A stretch of 64,000 nucleotides of DNA, taken from Deinococcus sp. Marseille-Q6407. GTDB lineage: Bacteria > Deinococcota > Deinococci > Deinococcales > Deinococcaceae. Below, one piece after another: positions 51,525 to 60,383 of the stretch. The stretch covers positions 212,001-276,000 of the forward strand of contig NZ_CAMPFU010000001.1 in the NCBI RefSeq assembly GCF_946848805.1. Direction: 5' to 3'. The notes beneath the pieces were generated by a model. The model was not told the DNA's origin, ran no database searches, and was given only the letters and a program-made list of their open reading frames with translations. Each line of letters opens with the position of its first letter. Position 1 is the first letter of the stretch. Both the position numbers and the translations under genes were made by a program.

Positions 51525-52660
51525 CCGCGCCCGACTCTGCCGCCCAGCCCGAGCTGGACGCGCTGCGCGAACAGATCGATGCCGGCGACCGCGAGCTGCT
51601 GCGGCTGTTGCAGCGGCGCATTGACCTGGCCCGGCAGGTGGGCGATGTCAAACGCGCCCAGGGCCTGCCCATCTATGTGCCCGAGCGCGAAGCCGCGCTG
51701 CTGGAGGCCCGCCGCGCCGAGGCCGCCGCACTGGGCATCAGCCCCGACTTGGCCGAGGACGTGCTGCGCCGCTGTATGCGCGAAAGCTATGTGCAGGAAA
51801 ACGGCCACAGTAAAGGAGTGCGCCCCGGCCTGCGGGTGGTGGTGGTGGGCGGCGCCGGGCGGCTGGGCCGCCGCTTCGTGCAGGCCTTCCGCGAATCCGG
51901 CTACGACGTGGCGGTGCTGGAACGGGATGACTGGGACCACGCCGCCAAGCTGGTCGAGCATGCCGGCCTGGTGCTGATCAGCGTGCCGATTCACGATACC
52001 GAAGCGGTCATCCGGCAGTTGCCCCCGCTGCCGCAGGACTGCTTGCTGGCCGACCTGACCTCGGTCAAGGCGGCGCCCTTGCAGGCCATGCTGGCCCAGC
52101 ACCCGGGGCCGGTGGTGGGGCTGCATCCCATGTTCGGCCCCGATGTATTGACCTTCGCCAAGGAAGTGACCGTGTTCTGCCGCGGGCGCGGCACTGCCGA
52201 GCAGGTGGACTGGCTGCTGGAACAGCTGCGGCTGTGGGGGTTGCGCCTGCACGCCGCGCAGCCCGAAGAACACGACCGCCACATGGGGCTGATTCAGGCC
52301 ATGCGCCACGCCACCGCCTACGCTTACGGCCTGAACCTCAGCCGCGAGCAGCCGGACCTCGGCGAGTTGCTGGCCCTCTCCAGCCCTATCTACCGCCTGG
52401 AGTTGATGATGGTGGGGCGCCTGTTCGCGCAGGACGCGGGGCTCTACTACGACATCATCCAGTCACAGCGCCAGCACCTGGACCTGATCCGCGATTACCA
52501 CGCCACCCTGGCCGACGTGATCGAGCTGCTGGAGGGCGAAGACCGTGGGGGCTTCACCCGGCGCTTTCAGGAGGTGCGCGAATTCTTCGGGCCGCTGGGC
52601 GAGCAATTCCTGAACGAGAGCCGCGTGATGCTGGCCCAGAGCAAGGACCGGGTGGGCTAG
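51521..52660 (+). CDS. tyrA: Bifunctional chorismate mutase / prephenate dehydrogenase (T-protein)
   Basis: This 379-residue fusion has an AroQ chorismate mutase domain (residues about 10-95: LDALREQIDAGDRELLRLLQ, RRIDLARQVGDVKRAQG, PEREAALLEARR) and a prephenate dehydrogenase domain from about 105 (VVVVGGAGRLGRRFVQAFRE, ISVPIHDTEAVI, VGLHPMFGPDVLTFAKE, HDRHMGLIQAMRHATAYAYG). It converts chorismate to 4-hydroxyphenylpyruvate for tyrosine. The layout is that of the enterobacterial T-protein. It overlaps the GNAT gene by 4 nt and precedes pheA. Confidence 0.92.
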   Translation: MTAPDSAAQPELDALREQIDAGDRELLRLLQRRIDLARQVGDVKRAQGLPIYVPEREAALLEARRAEAAALGISPDLAEDVLRRCMRESYVQENGHSKGVRPGLRVVVVGGAGRLGRRFVQAFRESGYDVAVLERDDWDHAAKLVEHAGLVLISVPIHDTEAVIRQLPPLPQDCLLADLTSVKAAPLQAMLAQHPGPVVGLHPMFGPDVLTFAKEVTVFCRGRGTAEQVDWLLEQLRLWGLRLHAAQPEEHDRHMGLIQAMRHATAYAYGLNLSREQPDLGELLALSSPIYRLELMMVGRLFAQDAGLYYDIIQSQRQHLDLIRDYHATLADVIELLEGEDRGGFTRRFQEVREFFGPLGEQFLNESRVMLAQSKDRVG

Positions 52661-52722
52661 GGACTGGGTAGGCTAGGGCCGGGTGCCCAGTGGCAGGGCC
52701 GCAGGAAGTGCCGGGGGCGCAC

Positions 52723-52728
52723 TAGAAT
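52723..52728 (+). promoter_or_regulatory. -10 hexamer of pheA
   Basis: TAGAAT lies 5 nt before the ATG at 52734, so pheA can be transcribed separately from tyrA. Confidence 0.5.
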
Positions 52729-52733
52729 GAACC

Positions 52734-53894
52734 ATGTCCGACCAGCCTGACTCCGCGCACCCTACGCCCGGCCACCCTGCAGCTGGGCATCCCGCGCCCG
52801 ATGTTTCGCCGGCTCTGGCTGCCGCTATTGCCCCGCACCGCGAGCGAATAGACGCGGTAGATGTCCAGCTGCTGGAGTTGCTCAACCAGCGGGCCGCCGA
52901 GGCGCGGGCCATCGGTACGCTCAAGGGCACGGCTGCCGTCTACCGGCCCGAAAGAGAAGCGCAGGTGCTGGCCCGCATTGCGGCGCTGAACAGCGGGCCG
53001 CTGCATGGCAATGCGGTGCAGCGCATTTTCCGCGAAATCATGAGCGAGTGCCTGGCGCTGGAACGGCCGCTGACGGTCACCTATCTGGGGCCGCCGGGCA
53101 CCTTTACCGAGCAGGCTGCCCGGCGGCATTTCGGGGGCGCGGCGCAGCTGGCCTCCTGCGCCACCATCGACGCGGTGCTGCGCGAAGTGGAAGCCCGTCA
53201 GGCCGACTACGCGGTGGTGCCGGTCGAGAACAGCAGCGAGGGCGCTGTGAACCGCACCCTCGACCTGCTGCCGGCCACGCCGCTGCGGGCCTGCGGTGAG
53301 GTCACGCTCAGGATTCACCACTGCCTGATGTCGCCGGGCCGCAGTGCCGCGCAGGTCACCCGGGTCTACGCCCATCCGCAGGCGCTGGCGCAGTGTCAGG
53401 ATTTCCTGACCCGGCACCTGCCCACCGCCGAGCGCCTGCCGGTCAGCTCTAACGCCGAGGCGGCCCGGCTGGCGGCGCAGTCGGGCGAGGAGAACGTGGC
53501 GGCACTGGGCCCCGGCGCGGCGGCCGGCCTTTACGGGCTGAACATGCGGGCGCAGAACGTGGAGGACGACCCCAGCAACACCACCCGCTTTCTGGTGCTG
53601 GGCCACGTCAGCCCCGGCCCCAGCGGGCAGGACCGCACTACCCTGGTGGTGGCCGCGCCGCAGTCCGAACATGCCGGGGCGATGCACCGACTGCTGGAAC
53701 CATTCAGCCGCCTGGGCGTGTCGATGACCAAGCTGGAAAGCCGGCCCGTGCGCGGCGGGCTGTGGCAGTACGTGTTTTTTATTGACATCGAAGGCCACGA
53801 GCAGGACGAGAGCGTGGCCCAGGCCCTGCGGGAGATGCGCGAGCGGGCCACTTTCCTGAAAGTGGTGGGCAGTTACCCGCGCGCCCTGGCCTGA
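52734..53894 (+). CDS. pheA: Bifunctional chorismate mutase / prephenate dehydratase (P-protein)
   Basis: The 386-residue protein has a His/Pro-rich N-terminal tail, an AroQ mutase domain (HRERIDAVDVQLLELLNQRA, YRPEREAQVLARIAALN), a prephenate dehydratase domain (VTYLGPPGTFTEQAARRHF, YAVVPVENSSEGAVNRTLDL, NTTRFLVLGH) and an ACT regulatory domain with MTKLESRPVRGGLWQYVFF. The ESRP motif is the phenylalanine-binding element for feedback inhibition. It makes phenylpyruvate. The window thus carries adjacent Tyr and Phe branch enzymes, each with its own mutase. Confidence 0.93.
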   Translation: MSDQPDSAHPTPGHPAAGHPAPDVSPALAAAIAPHRERIDAVDVQLLELLNQRAAEARAIGTLKGTAAVYRPEREAQVLARIAALNSGPLHGNAVQRIFREIMSECLALERPLTVTYLGPPGTFTEQAARRHFGGAAQLASCATIDAVLREVEARQADYAVVPVENSSEGAVNRTLDLLPATPLRACGEVTLRIHHCLMSPGRSAAQVTRVYAHPQALAQCQDFLTRHLPTAERLPVSSNAEAARLAAQSGEENVAALGPGAAAGLYGLNMRAQNVEDDPSNTTRFLVLGHVSPGPSGQDRTTLVVAAPQSEHAGAMHRLLEPFSRLGVSMTKLESRPVRGGLWQYVFFIDIEGHEQDESVAQALREMRERATFLKVVGSYPRALA

Positions 53895-53936
53895 CCAGAA
53901 CCCGCAAAGGGAAAAGCAACGTACTGGACAACAGAA

Positions 53937-53968
53937 AACAGGGAGAGCCGGCATTGGCCCTCCCTGTT
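53937..53968. terminator. Bidirectional hairpin between pheA and the carrier gene
   Basis: AACAGGGAG and CTCCCTGTT are exact 9-base complements with an inner GCC/GGC stem, between convergent genes. Confidence 0.7.
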
Positions 53969-53995
53969 CTGATGGGTGCTGTCCCTGTATTGTCT

Positions 53996-55264
53996 TCAGC
54001 CGAGCAGGCCTGCCAGATTCGCCAGGAACAGCAGAGTGAAGCCGACCAGGAAAGCTAGGCCCGCGTAAGCCAGCACCCGCAGGGCCGGCGAGAGGTCCTT
54101 TTCGCCGTTGACCAGTCGCAGGTTCAGCCACGCGAAAATCGGGGCGGTCACGAAGGCGCTGGTCATGGCGAACTTCAGCATGCCGGCCAGCTGATTTTGC
54201 ATCAGCAGGATGATCGCCAGGCTGACCACGCTGACCCCGGTAATCCAGAGGCTGATCGAGCGGCCGCGCAGTTCTTTCTCGCCGCGCAGCAGCCGCAGCG
54301 CCTCGGCACTGGCGCGCGAGTAGCCGTCCACCACGGTGATGGTGGTGCCGAACATGCACATGAAAGCGATAAAGGTGATCACCGGCCGCGACCAGTCACC
54401 AATGGTGCGGCCGTACATCTGCACCAGTTGATTGATGTAAGCGGCGCTGGCCGGTTCCAGCTTCTCGCCGTTGCCGTATTGCACCAGCGCGCCCATCGCC
54501 ACGAAGAAGATGGCGAGAATGGCCGAAGTGATGTAGCCCACGTTGAAATCGAAAATGGTATCGGCGTAGTTGGCGGGGTTGATCTTCTGCTTGGCGCGCA
54601 CCCACATGGAATTAATGGCGCTGATCTCGATAGGCGCGGGCATCCAGCCCACCAGCGCCACCAGGAACGGCAGGGTGGCGAGGTTCCAAGGTGACGGCTC
54701 CACGAAGCCCGGCATCATGTTGGAACCTTTGCTGGCCGCGATAAAGGTGGCGGCAACCGTCGAGACGGTCAGGCCAATCACGATCAGTTTGGTGATGCCG
54801 TCCAGCGCCTTGTAGTGCCCGGCAATCAGCATCACCCAGACCACCAGCATCATCAGGCTGGCCATCACCGGCCCGCTGACCGCGAACCCGGCCGGCAGCA
54901 TGGAGTTGAGAATCACCGCCGACAACAAGCCCACCCCGGCGGTGGAAATCACCGAGGATACCGTGCAGAGGATAAAAAATACCCAGAGATAGCCCCGGCC
55001 CTGCCCGGCGTAGCCCTCGATCAGGCTGCGGCCGCTTTCTACCGTGTACTGCGGCCCGAAGCGGAAAAAGGGGTACTTCAGCAGGTTGGTCAGCAGAATC
55101 AGACCGGCCAGCTGCCACCCGAACAGCGCACCGGCCTGCGCCGAGGACACGATGTGCGACCCACCGATGGCCGCCGAGGCCATCATGATGCCTGGCCCCA
55201 GGGCCGAGAGACGAGTTTTCCAGCTAGAAGGTTGAACAGCCGCTTGCATGACATTTTCTAACAT
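53996..55264 (-). CDS. NRAMP-related metal carrier lacking the DPGN motif
   Basis: This 422-residue protein has about 11 membrane segments and NRAMP-like organisation: LGPGIMMASAAIGGSHIVSS in TM1, YTVESGRSLIEGYA, VGWMPAPIEISAINSMW in TM6, and VDGYSRASAEALRLL. The metal-binding DPGN of TM1 and MPH of TM6 of true NRAMP transporters read AAIGGSH and MPAPIEIS, so substrate choice is probably different. The ATG at 55264 gives the longest form; the ATG at 55249 with TAGAAA just upstream is a leaderless alternative. A GGCC-TTTC-GGCC hairpin sits directly before 55264. Confidence 0.78.
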   Translation of the reverse strand: MLENVMQAAVQPSSWKTRLSALGPGIMMASAAIGGSHIVSSAQAGALFGWQLAGLILLTNLLKYPFFRFGPQYTVESGRSLIEGYAGQGRGYLWVFFILCTVSSVISTAGVGLLSAVILNSMLPAGFAVSGPVMASLMMLVVWVMLIAGHYKALDGITKLIVIGLTVSTVAATFIAASKGSNMMPGFVEPSPWNLATLPFLVALVGWMPAPIEISAINSMWVRAKQKINPANYADTIFDFNVGYITSAILAIFFVAMGALVQYGNGEKLEPASAAYINQLVQMYGRTIGDWSRPVITFIAFMCMFGTTITVVDGYSRASAEALRLLRGEKELRGRSISLWITGVSVVSLAIILLMQNQLAGMLKFAMTSAFVTAPIFAWLNLRLVNGEKDLSPALRVLAYAGLAFLVGFTLLFLANLAGLLG

Positions 55265-55334
55265 GAAAGCGGCCGAAAGGCCAAATGCACCGCCTTCTCA
55301 TTCTAAGATTCTTTACACCTGACAGACGGTCAGC

Positions 55335-56213
55335 TTAGTCCTCGCTCTTTTCGCTGCCGGTTGCAATGGGGCGTGCTTCATCGCTGACCCAGTCGCTCCA
55401 GCTGCCGGCATACAGCCGGTTCTGCGGGCCCAGCGGCACGCCGGCCAGTTCGCGGGCCAGCAGGTTGGGCGTGGCGCTCACGCCGCTGCCGCAGTAGGTG
55501 ACGGTGGCCTGCTCCCCGGCAGCGCCCAGGCGTTCACGTTGCTGCTCGCCGCTGCGGAAGTGCCCTTCTGCGTCCAGCGCTTCCGTCCAGCTGCGGTTCA
55601 CCGCGCCCGGAATGTGCCCGGCCCGGCGGTCGATCGGTTCGGTGTCGCCCCGGTAACGCTCGGGTGCCCGCGAGTCGATCAGCAGGGTGCCGGCGGGCAG
55701 GTCAGCCACCTCGTCGGCAGTCGCCACGAACCCCGGCTGCACCTGTGCGGTGAAGGTGGCGGGCTGCGGCTGCGGCTCTTCGGCGGTCAGCTCGCCGCCA
55801 GCCGCCTGCCACGCGGCCAAGCCACCGTCCAGCACGGCCACCTGCCCGTGCCCCAGCCAGCGCAGTAGCCACCAGGCCCGCGTGGCATACATGCCCTGTT
55901 CGCCGCCTGCGTCGTAACAGACCACCCGGCTCTGCGGGCCGATGCCCTGCTCGCCCAGCCAGGCGGCCAGGGTCTCTGGAACCGGCAGGGGATGGCGGCC
56001 CCCGGCGCCCGACTCTGTCAGCGGGCCGCTGAGGTTCATTTCCAGGTCGGCATAGACAGCGCCGGGAATGTGCCCTTCGAAGTACGCCATGCGCCCCAGC
56101 AGCGCGTCGCGCAGGTCGAAGCGGCAGTCCAGCAGCCGCAGCTCGGGGTCGTGGAGGTGGGCTTGCAGCCACTCGGCACTCACCAGCGGGGTGGGAAAGT
56201 CAGGTTGGGTCAT
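55335..56213 (-). CDS. sseA: Thiosulfate / 3-mercaptopyruvate sulfurtransferase
   Basis: This 292-residue protein has two rhodanese domains. The N-terminal, inactive one has [20 protein letters not shown] and [19 protein letters not shown]; the C-terminal one has the active Cys in [22 protein letters not shown] resembles the CG(S/T)GVTA loop of mercaptopyruvate sulfurtransferases more than the CRKGVTA loop of thiosulfate enzymes. TAGACT is 6 nt before the ATG. Confidence 0.88.
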   Translation of the reverse strand: MTQPDFPTPLVSAEWLQAHLHDPELRLLDCRFDLRDALLGRMAYFEGHIPGAVYADLEMNLSGPLTESGAGGRHPLPVPETLAAWLGEQGIGPQSRVVCYDAGGEQGMYATRAWWLLRWLGHGQVAVLDGGLAAWQAAGGELTAEEPQPQPATFTAQVQPGFVATADEVADLPAGTLLIDSRAPERYRGDTEPIDRRAGHIPGAVNRSWTEALDAEGHFRSGEQQRERLGAAGEQATVTYCGSGVSATPNLLARELAGVPLGPQNRLYAGSWSDWVSDEARPIATGSEKSED

Positions 56214-56219
56214 GGTCAG

Positions 56220-56225
56220 AGTCTA
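56220..56225 (-). promoter_or_regulatory. -10 hexamer of sseA
   Basis: TAGACT on the minus strand ends 6 nt before the sseA ATG. Confidence 0.5.
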
Positions 56226-56259
56226 GACTCCGCATATACCCACTGTCCGGTCTATTCCG

Positions 56260-56601
56260 GTGGATGACCTCTACGAACCGACCTACGAGTTTCGGTTTTT
56301 CTTCGAAGCAGGCAGCCATATTTGCCTATGGAGCGCCAACGCGGACGCCTGGCAATGTTTCCATGGCCCGGTTTCCCTGCGTGATCTGGTCTTGCCCCTT
56401 GACCTCATTCTCTGGGGAGAAGCCCTGATGGAACACTGGGACGAAGCTGTGGGATGGTACAGGCCGCCCGTGCCCTGGGAGGCAGGAGAAAGAGCCGAGT
56501 TTCACGCTGAGGTCAGCGATTTTCTGGATGGGCTGGACATGGCTCTGGGCAGGGAATACCGCATCATTCGCTGTGGCCCCTGGGCAAAAAGTTCCAGCTG
56601 A
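56260..56601 (+). CDS. Small acidic protein of unknown function
   Basis: I do not recognise this 113-residue protein. It starts at GTG 56260 (VDDLYEPTYEFRFFFEAG) and is rich in aromatic and acidic residues, with LWSANADAWQCFHGPVSL and EVSDFLDGLDMALGREY. No signal or membrane segment is evident. Composition and reading-frame length support a real gene; it ends 11 bp before the convergent rseP stop. Confidence 0.6.
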   Translation: MDDLYEPTYEFRFFFEAGSHICLWSANADAWQCFHGPVSLRDLVLPLDLILWGEALMEHWDEAVGWYRPPVPWEAGERAEFHAEVSDFLDGLDMALGREYRIIRCGPWAKSSS

Positions 56602-56612
56602 CGCTGAACCCT

Positions 56613-57743
56613 CTAAAAAAACCGCGTCACGTCCCGCACCAGCACAAAGACCATCAGAAATAGCAGAAAGAGGATGCCGGTTGCCGTGACACTCTGTTCC
56701 TGGGCAAATGTCAGCGGGTGGCCGCGCAGCATCTCGATCAAGACCAGCGCGATGCGGCCGCCGTCCAGGCCCGGAATGGGCAGCAGATTGAACACCGCCA
56801 GCGACAGGTTCAGCAAGGTGGCAATCTGCACCAGCGCCCAGCCGTTCAGCGCCGCCGCCTGACTGACCGTCTCGGTGATGCGGATCGGGCCGCCCACGTC
56901 GTCCGTTTCCTTGCCCTTGATGTTCAGGCTGAACATCTCGCGCAGCAGACCCCCGAACGATTTCACCACCAGCGGCACCGATTCGGCAGTGGCCTGCACC
57001 GAGCGGCCCAGCGCCTGCGGCACACTGACCGGCACGCTGCCGGGGCCGTAGCGAATGCCCAGCAACTGCCGCTCGCCGTTGACGGTGGGGGCCCAGTCAA
57101 AGGCCAGCTGGCGCTGCTGGGCCTCGCCGGTGCGCTGCACGGTCAGGGTGTGGCGCCCCGGCTCCCCAAGCATCTCGCCCAGCAGCCGGTAGCCGGGCTG
57201 CATTTGTCCGTCTATTTCGGCGCGTTTGGGCAGCAGGCGGCCGTCCAGCGCCACGATCTCGTCGCCCGGCTGGATGCCCAGGCGCTCGGCCGGGGAACCG
57301 GCCACCACTTCGCCCACCCGGATGCGGTCGTCGGCGTTTACGCCCAGGGCGCTGAAAGTGGCGGTCAGCAGCCCGATGGCCAGCACCAGATTGACCAGCG
57401 GCCCGGCCAGCAGCACGGCGATGCGGCCCAGCGGGGGCAGCGCCGCGAAGCCGGTGGTGGGCAGCCGCAGCGTGCCGTCGGGTGCCTCCTCGGGCGCCAT
57501 GCCGCTGATCTGCACGTAGCCGCCGATAGGCAGCAGCGAAATGCGCCACTCTGTGCCGCGCCAGTGCCGGCGCAGCAGCACCGGCCCCATGCCCACGCTG
57601 AAGGAATCCACCTTCACGCCCTGGCGGCGGGCGGCGAAATAGTGCCCCAGTTCGTGCAGGCCGGTGATGATACCCAGCAGCAGCAGCGTCCACACGATAC
57701 CCAGCGGGGTCAGTGCCGCAGAGATGGCCTGCAGGGGGTTCAC
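56613..57743 (-). CDS. rseP: Site-2 intramembrane zinc metalloprotease RseP
   Basis: This 376-residue membrane protein has the zinc motif [20 protein letters not shown], the second family motif [20 protein letters not shown], a single PDZ domain (about residues 140-230: [20 protein letters not shown]), and the membrane-associated loop [20 protein letters not shown]. It cleaves anti-sigma factors and signal peptides within the membrane. Translation begins at GTG 57743, overlapping the dxr stop as GTGA. Confidence 0.92.
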   Translation of the reverse strand: MNPLQAISAALTPLGIVWTLLLLGIITGLHELGHYFAARRQGVKVDSFSVGMGPVLLRRHWRGTEWRISLLPIGGYVQISGMAPEEAPDGTLRLPTTGFAALPPLGRIAVLLAGPLVNLVLAIGLLTATFSALGVNADDRIRVGEVVAGSPAERLGIQPGDEIVALDGRLLPKRAEIDGQMQPGYRLLGEMLGEPGRHTLTVQRTGEAQQRQLAFDWAPTVNGERQLLGIRYGPGSVPVSVPQALGRSVQATAESVPLVVKSFGGLLREMFSLNIKGKETDDVGGPIRITETVSQAAALNGWALVQIATLLNLSLAVFNLLPIPGLDGGRIALVLIEMLRGHPLTFAQEQSVTATGILFLLFLMVFVLVRDVTRFF

Positions 57744-58924
57744 GGCAGTGCCCTGCACAGTTCCTGGGCGCGGGCGGTGGCCCAGGCCTGCACGTCTATC
57801 AGCGCGGCCCAGCCGAGCGGTTCCTGGGGGCATTCGTCCAGCACCTGTTCAATCACGCGGGGAATGTCCAGAAAGCCGATCTTCCCGGCCAGGAAGGCCG
57901 GTACCGCCACCTCATCGGCGGCGTTCAGCGCGGCGGGCAGCAGGCCCCCGGCCTCGCCGGCGCGGTAGGCCAGTCCCAGGGCGGGAAAGCGTTCCAGGTC
58001 GGGCGCGTGGAATTCCCACTGTCCTTCCAGCGGCCAGGCCAGGTGTTCGGGGGCGCCGGCGCCGCGCTGCGCGCCCACCACCTCGCCGGGCCGGGTCATG
58101 CCGCCGGCCGCCGCTGCTTCTATGGCATAGGCGATAGACAGCCGCATGTCGGTGGGGCCCACGTTGGCGCTGAGGTTGCCGTCGCGCCAGCGCACCGCCG
58201 CGTGCATGATGCTCTGCGGATGCACCACCACCCGCACCTGCGAGAGCGGCAGGCCGTACAGCGCGGCGCACTCCATCACTTCCAGGCCCTTGTTCATCAA
58301 AGTGGCGCTGTCCACGGTGATCTTCTGGCCCATGTTCCAGCTGGGGTGCTTCAGGGCCTGCTCGGGGGTCACGCTGCTCAGGTCGGCGGGGCCGGTGCGG
58401 AACGGCCCGCCCGACGCGGTCAGAATCAGCTCGGCCACGTCACTGAGGCGCTCGCCCACCAGGCACTGATAGATGCCGGTGTGCTCGGAATCGACCGGCA
58501 CCAGGCTGCCGCCGCCCTGCTGCGCCGCCGCCCAGATCAGCGGAGCGGCCGTCACCATCGCTTCCTTGGTGGCCAGCGCCACCGCCCGGCCCGCTTCCAG
58601 GGCGGCGCGGGTGGGGGAGAGGCCCGGAAGGCCCCCTATAGCGTTGACCACCACGTCCGCTTCACGGGCGGCCAGCTCGTCCAGCGGCAGGATTTCGGTG
58701 CCTGAGAACTCGGTGCCAGTGAAGCGGGCCCGCGCTTCCGGGAGGGCATCATCGGCCACCGCTATGGCGGCCGGCTGCCACTCGCGCACCTGCGCTGCCA
58801 GCCGGTCGAGGTTGCGCCCGCCGGCCAGGGCGCTGACCTGCCAGCCGCGCTGCCGCGCCACCTCCAGCGTTTGGGTGCCGATGCTGCCTGTGCTGCCTAA
58901 AACGGTGAGCTTCACGCGCTCCAT
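57740..58924 (-). CDS. dxr: 1-deoxy-D-xylulose 5-phosphate reductoisomerase
   Basis: The 394-residue product has NADPH loop [105 protein letters not shown] and [16 protein letters not shown]. It makes methylerythritol phosphate for isoprenoids. It is the first gene of a dxr-rseP operon, an arrangement seen in many bacteria. Confidence 0.95.
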   Translation of the reverse strand: MERVKLTVLGSTGSIGTQTLEVARQRGWQVSALAGGRNLDRLAAQVREWQPAAIAVADDALPEARARFTGTEFSGTEILPLDELAAREADVVVNAIGGLPGLSPTRAALEAGRAVALATKEAMVTAAPLIWAAAQQGGGSLVPVDSEHTGIYQCLVGERLSDVAELILTASGGPFRTGPADLSSVTPEQALKHPSWNMGQKITVDSATLMNKGLEVMECAALYGLPLSQVRVVVHPQSIMHAAVRWRDGNLSANVGPTDMRLSIAYAIEAAAAGGMTRPGEVVGAQRGAGAPEHLAWPLEGQWEFHAPDLERFPALGLAYRAGEAGGLLPAALNAADEVAVPAFLAGKIGFLDIPRVIEQVLDECPQEPLGWAALIDVQAWATARAQELCRALP

Positions 58925-58974
58925 GATGCCGCATATGGGCGGGGACGCGCGGGAAGCACCGTTACTCTGGGAGC

Positions 58975-59835
58975 ATGTCCGAAGCTTCGCTCCTGGGCCG
59001 CGTACTGGCCTTTGCCGAAACCGACACCCGCGTCCGAGCCACCATCTTGAGTGGTTCGCGGGTGAATCCGGCCATCCGGCCCGACCCTTTTCAGGACTTC
59101 GACGTCACCCTGTATGTACGTCACCTGCCGTCGTTCACGGCTGACCAGAGCTGGATAGACCGCTTCGGCGAGCGAATGATTCTTCAGATTCCGGCGCTGA
59201 TGGGCGAAAAAAAATACGATCATGCCTCGCCCATCCTTTATCTGATGCAGTTTCTGGATGGCAGCCGGCTGGACCTGGGCCTGGTGCCGCTGGAGTGCCG
59301 GGCCCAGGTCCAGCCGGAAAGTCTCTCCAAAGTGCTGCTGGACAAGGACAGGCTGTTTGCCGATCTGCCAGGCCCGCATGAGGGCGACCATTTCCCGCAG
59401 CCGCCGGACGCCCAGGCTTTTGCCGATTGTTGCAACGAGTTCTGGTGGCTGGCGCCCTATGTCGCCAAGGGTTTGCGCCGCGGACAGACCGGCTACGCCA
59501 AGTACCACCTCGACGCGCTGATGCGCGGTGAACTGCTGCGGATGCTGGAATGGGCTTTTGGCTGCCGCAGTGGCTGGGCGAGGAATCCGGGCAAGTTTAG
59601 TTCACGGTTCGTGGGCGTATTGCCCCCAGATTGGCTGACCCGCCTGGATGCCACCTACGCAGGCGCCGCAGCTACAGCCAACTGGAACGCCCTGATGACC
59701 ATGACGGCGCTGTTTCAGGAGGCGGCCACTGAGGTCGCTGCCTGCACCGGCTATGCCCTTCCAGCAGAAGAGGCGAGCCGGGTCAGCACTTACCTGCGGC
59801 AGCTGCGCAGCGATGCGCAAGGCTGCCCGGGATAG
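58975..59835 (+). CDS. Aminoglycoside 6-adenylyltransferase-like protein
   Basis: This 286-residue nucleotidyltransferase has [20 protein letters not shown] followed by DVTLYV (GSR motif and DxD metal site), [20 protein letters not shown], and [20 protein letters not shown]. This is the ANT(6)/AadE-AadK family that adenylates streptomycin. A chromosomal homologue need not confer resistance. TACTCT is 6 nt before the ATG. No mobile element borders it directly; the nested IS lies 0.5 kb away. Confidence 0.85.
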   Translation: MSEASLLGRVLAFAETDTRVRATILSGSRVNPAIRPDPFQDFDVTLYVRHLPSFTADQSWIDRFGERMILQIPALMGEKKYDHASPILYLMQFLDGSRLDLGLVPLECRAQVQPESLSKVLLDKDRLFADLPGPHEGDHFPQPPDAQAFADCCNEFWWLAPYVAKGLRRGQTGYAKYHLDALMRGELLRMLEWAFGCRSGWARNPGKFSSRFVGVLPPDWLTRLDATYAGAAATANWNALMTMTALFQEAATEVAACTGYALPAEEASRVSTYLRQLRSDAQGCPG

Positions 59836-60116
59836 TCAGGCGACACATCTGACCATCCCGGTGCCCTCTCGGCTCTGTGACCCGGCTGGTAACAGAGGGC
59901 TTCCCAGGTGCGAATGCTTCTTACTCAGCCGATGCTTCGGCAGCTGACCTTTCTCTGCTCGCTAGGGTTTTCTCAGTCTGGCGCACGGTCTACCCATAAA
60001 CGCCCCAGCAGTTATGAGCTTTCCCTGCCTTGAGCCGGCCATATTCCGGTCAGCACCGCCTGACCAGAGGAAGACACTCAGCTGCATAAAATCTCTTTTG
60101 CGTCTATGAGAAGGGC
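59836..60116. other. Gene-free structured spacer upstream of the ilv promoter
   Basis: It has overlapping alternative hairpins, GCCCTCT/AGAGGGC and CTCTGT/ACAGAG (59862-59900), and TCAGC/GCTGA (about 59925-59946). They may end the upstream gene. No open frame or known RNA family is recognised. Confidence 0.4.
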
Positions 60117-60145
60117 TTGACGCTCCCTGCCGCTGCGCGTAAAGT
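60117..60145 (+). promoter_or_regulatory. Promoter of the ilv leader
   Basis: TTGACG (60117-60122), a 17-nt spacer, TAAAGT (60140-60145). Transcription should start near 60152, only a few bases before the leader peptide ATG. Confidence 0.75.
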
Positions 60146-60155
60146 TCTCTTAGCT

Positions 60156-60209
60156 ATGTTACTTACGGTCAACAACGTACTAAGCATTTCTGGTCCAGGG
60201 GAAAAATAA
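60156..60209 (+). CDS. ilv leader peptide (17 residues)
   Basis: The frame reads MLLTVNNVLSISGPGEK. Six of 17 residues are branched-chain (three Leu, two Val, one Ile), encoded by TTA, CTT, CTA, GTC, GTA and ATT, mostly codons that are rare in this G+C-rich genome. Its last codons overlap the first attenuator hairpin. Together with the downstream terminator and ilvB this matches a classic leucine/valine/isoleucine attenuation leader. It is too short for ordinary gene callers. Confidence 0.8.
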   Translation: MLLTVNNVLSISGPGEK

Positions 60210-60271
60210 GACCAGACCTGCTGTCGTTGAATTTTTCCCCACCCGCTTTCGCCGAGGTGGGGAATTTTTTT
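60189..60271 (+). promoter_or_regulatory. ilv transcription attenuator with alternative hairpins
   Basis: Hairpin 1:2 pairs TCTGGTC (60189-60195) with GACCAGA (60210-60216). The antiterminator pairs GGGGAAAAAT (60198-60207) with ATTTTTCCCC (60231-60240), 10 exact base pairs. The terminator pairs TTCCCCACC (60235-60243) with GGTGGGGAA (60256-60264). The antiterminator and terminator share 60235-60240 and cannot coexist. A ribosome stalled at the Leu/Val/Ile codons would open 1:2 and favour the antiterminator. Confidence 0.78.
60235..60271 (+). terminator. Attenuator terminator of the ilv leader
   Basis: A 9-bp perfect stem with a 12-nt loop is followed directly by seven T (60265-60271). Confidence 0.85.
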
Positions 60272-60383
60272 AGCTGTCTGCGCTGCTTGCTTCCGCGTCA
60301 CATAGTCGTTCCACACTGAACGCCGTTTAGGGCTGACCGACCACTGTTGAAGTGCGTCTCAGGCACATAAAAATAGAGACGAC

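Noticed and set aside
60104..60316. 70-codon minus-strand ORF over the ilv leader
   Set aside because: It overlaps the promoter and attenuator and shows no family resemblance; the plus-strand leader explains the sequence better.
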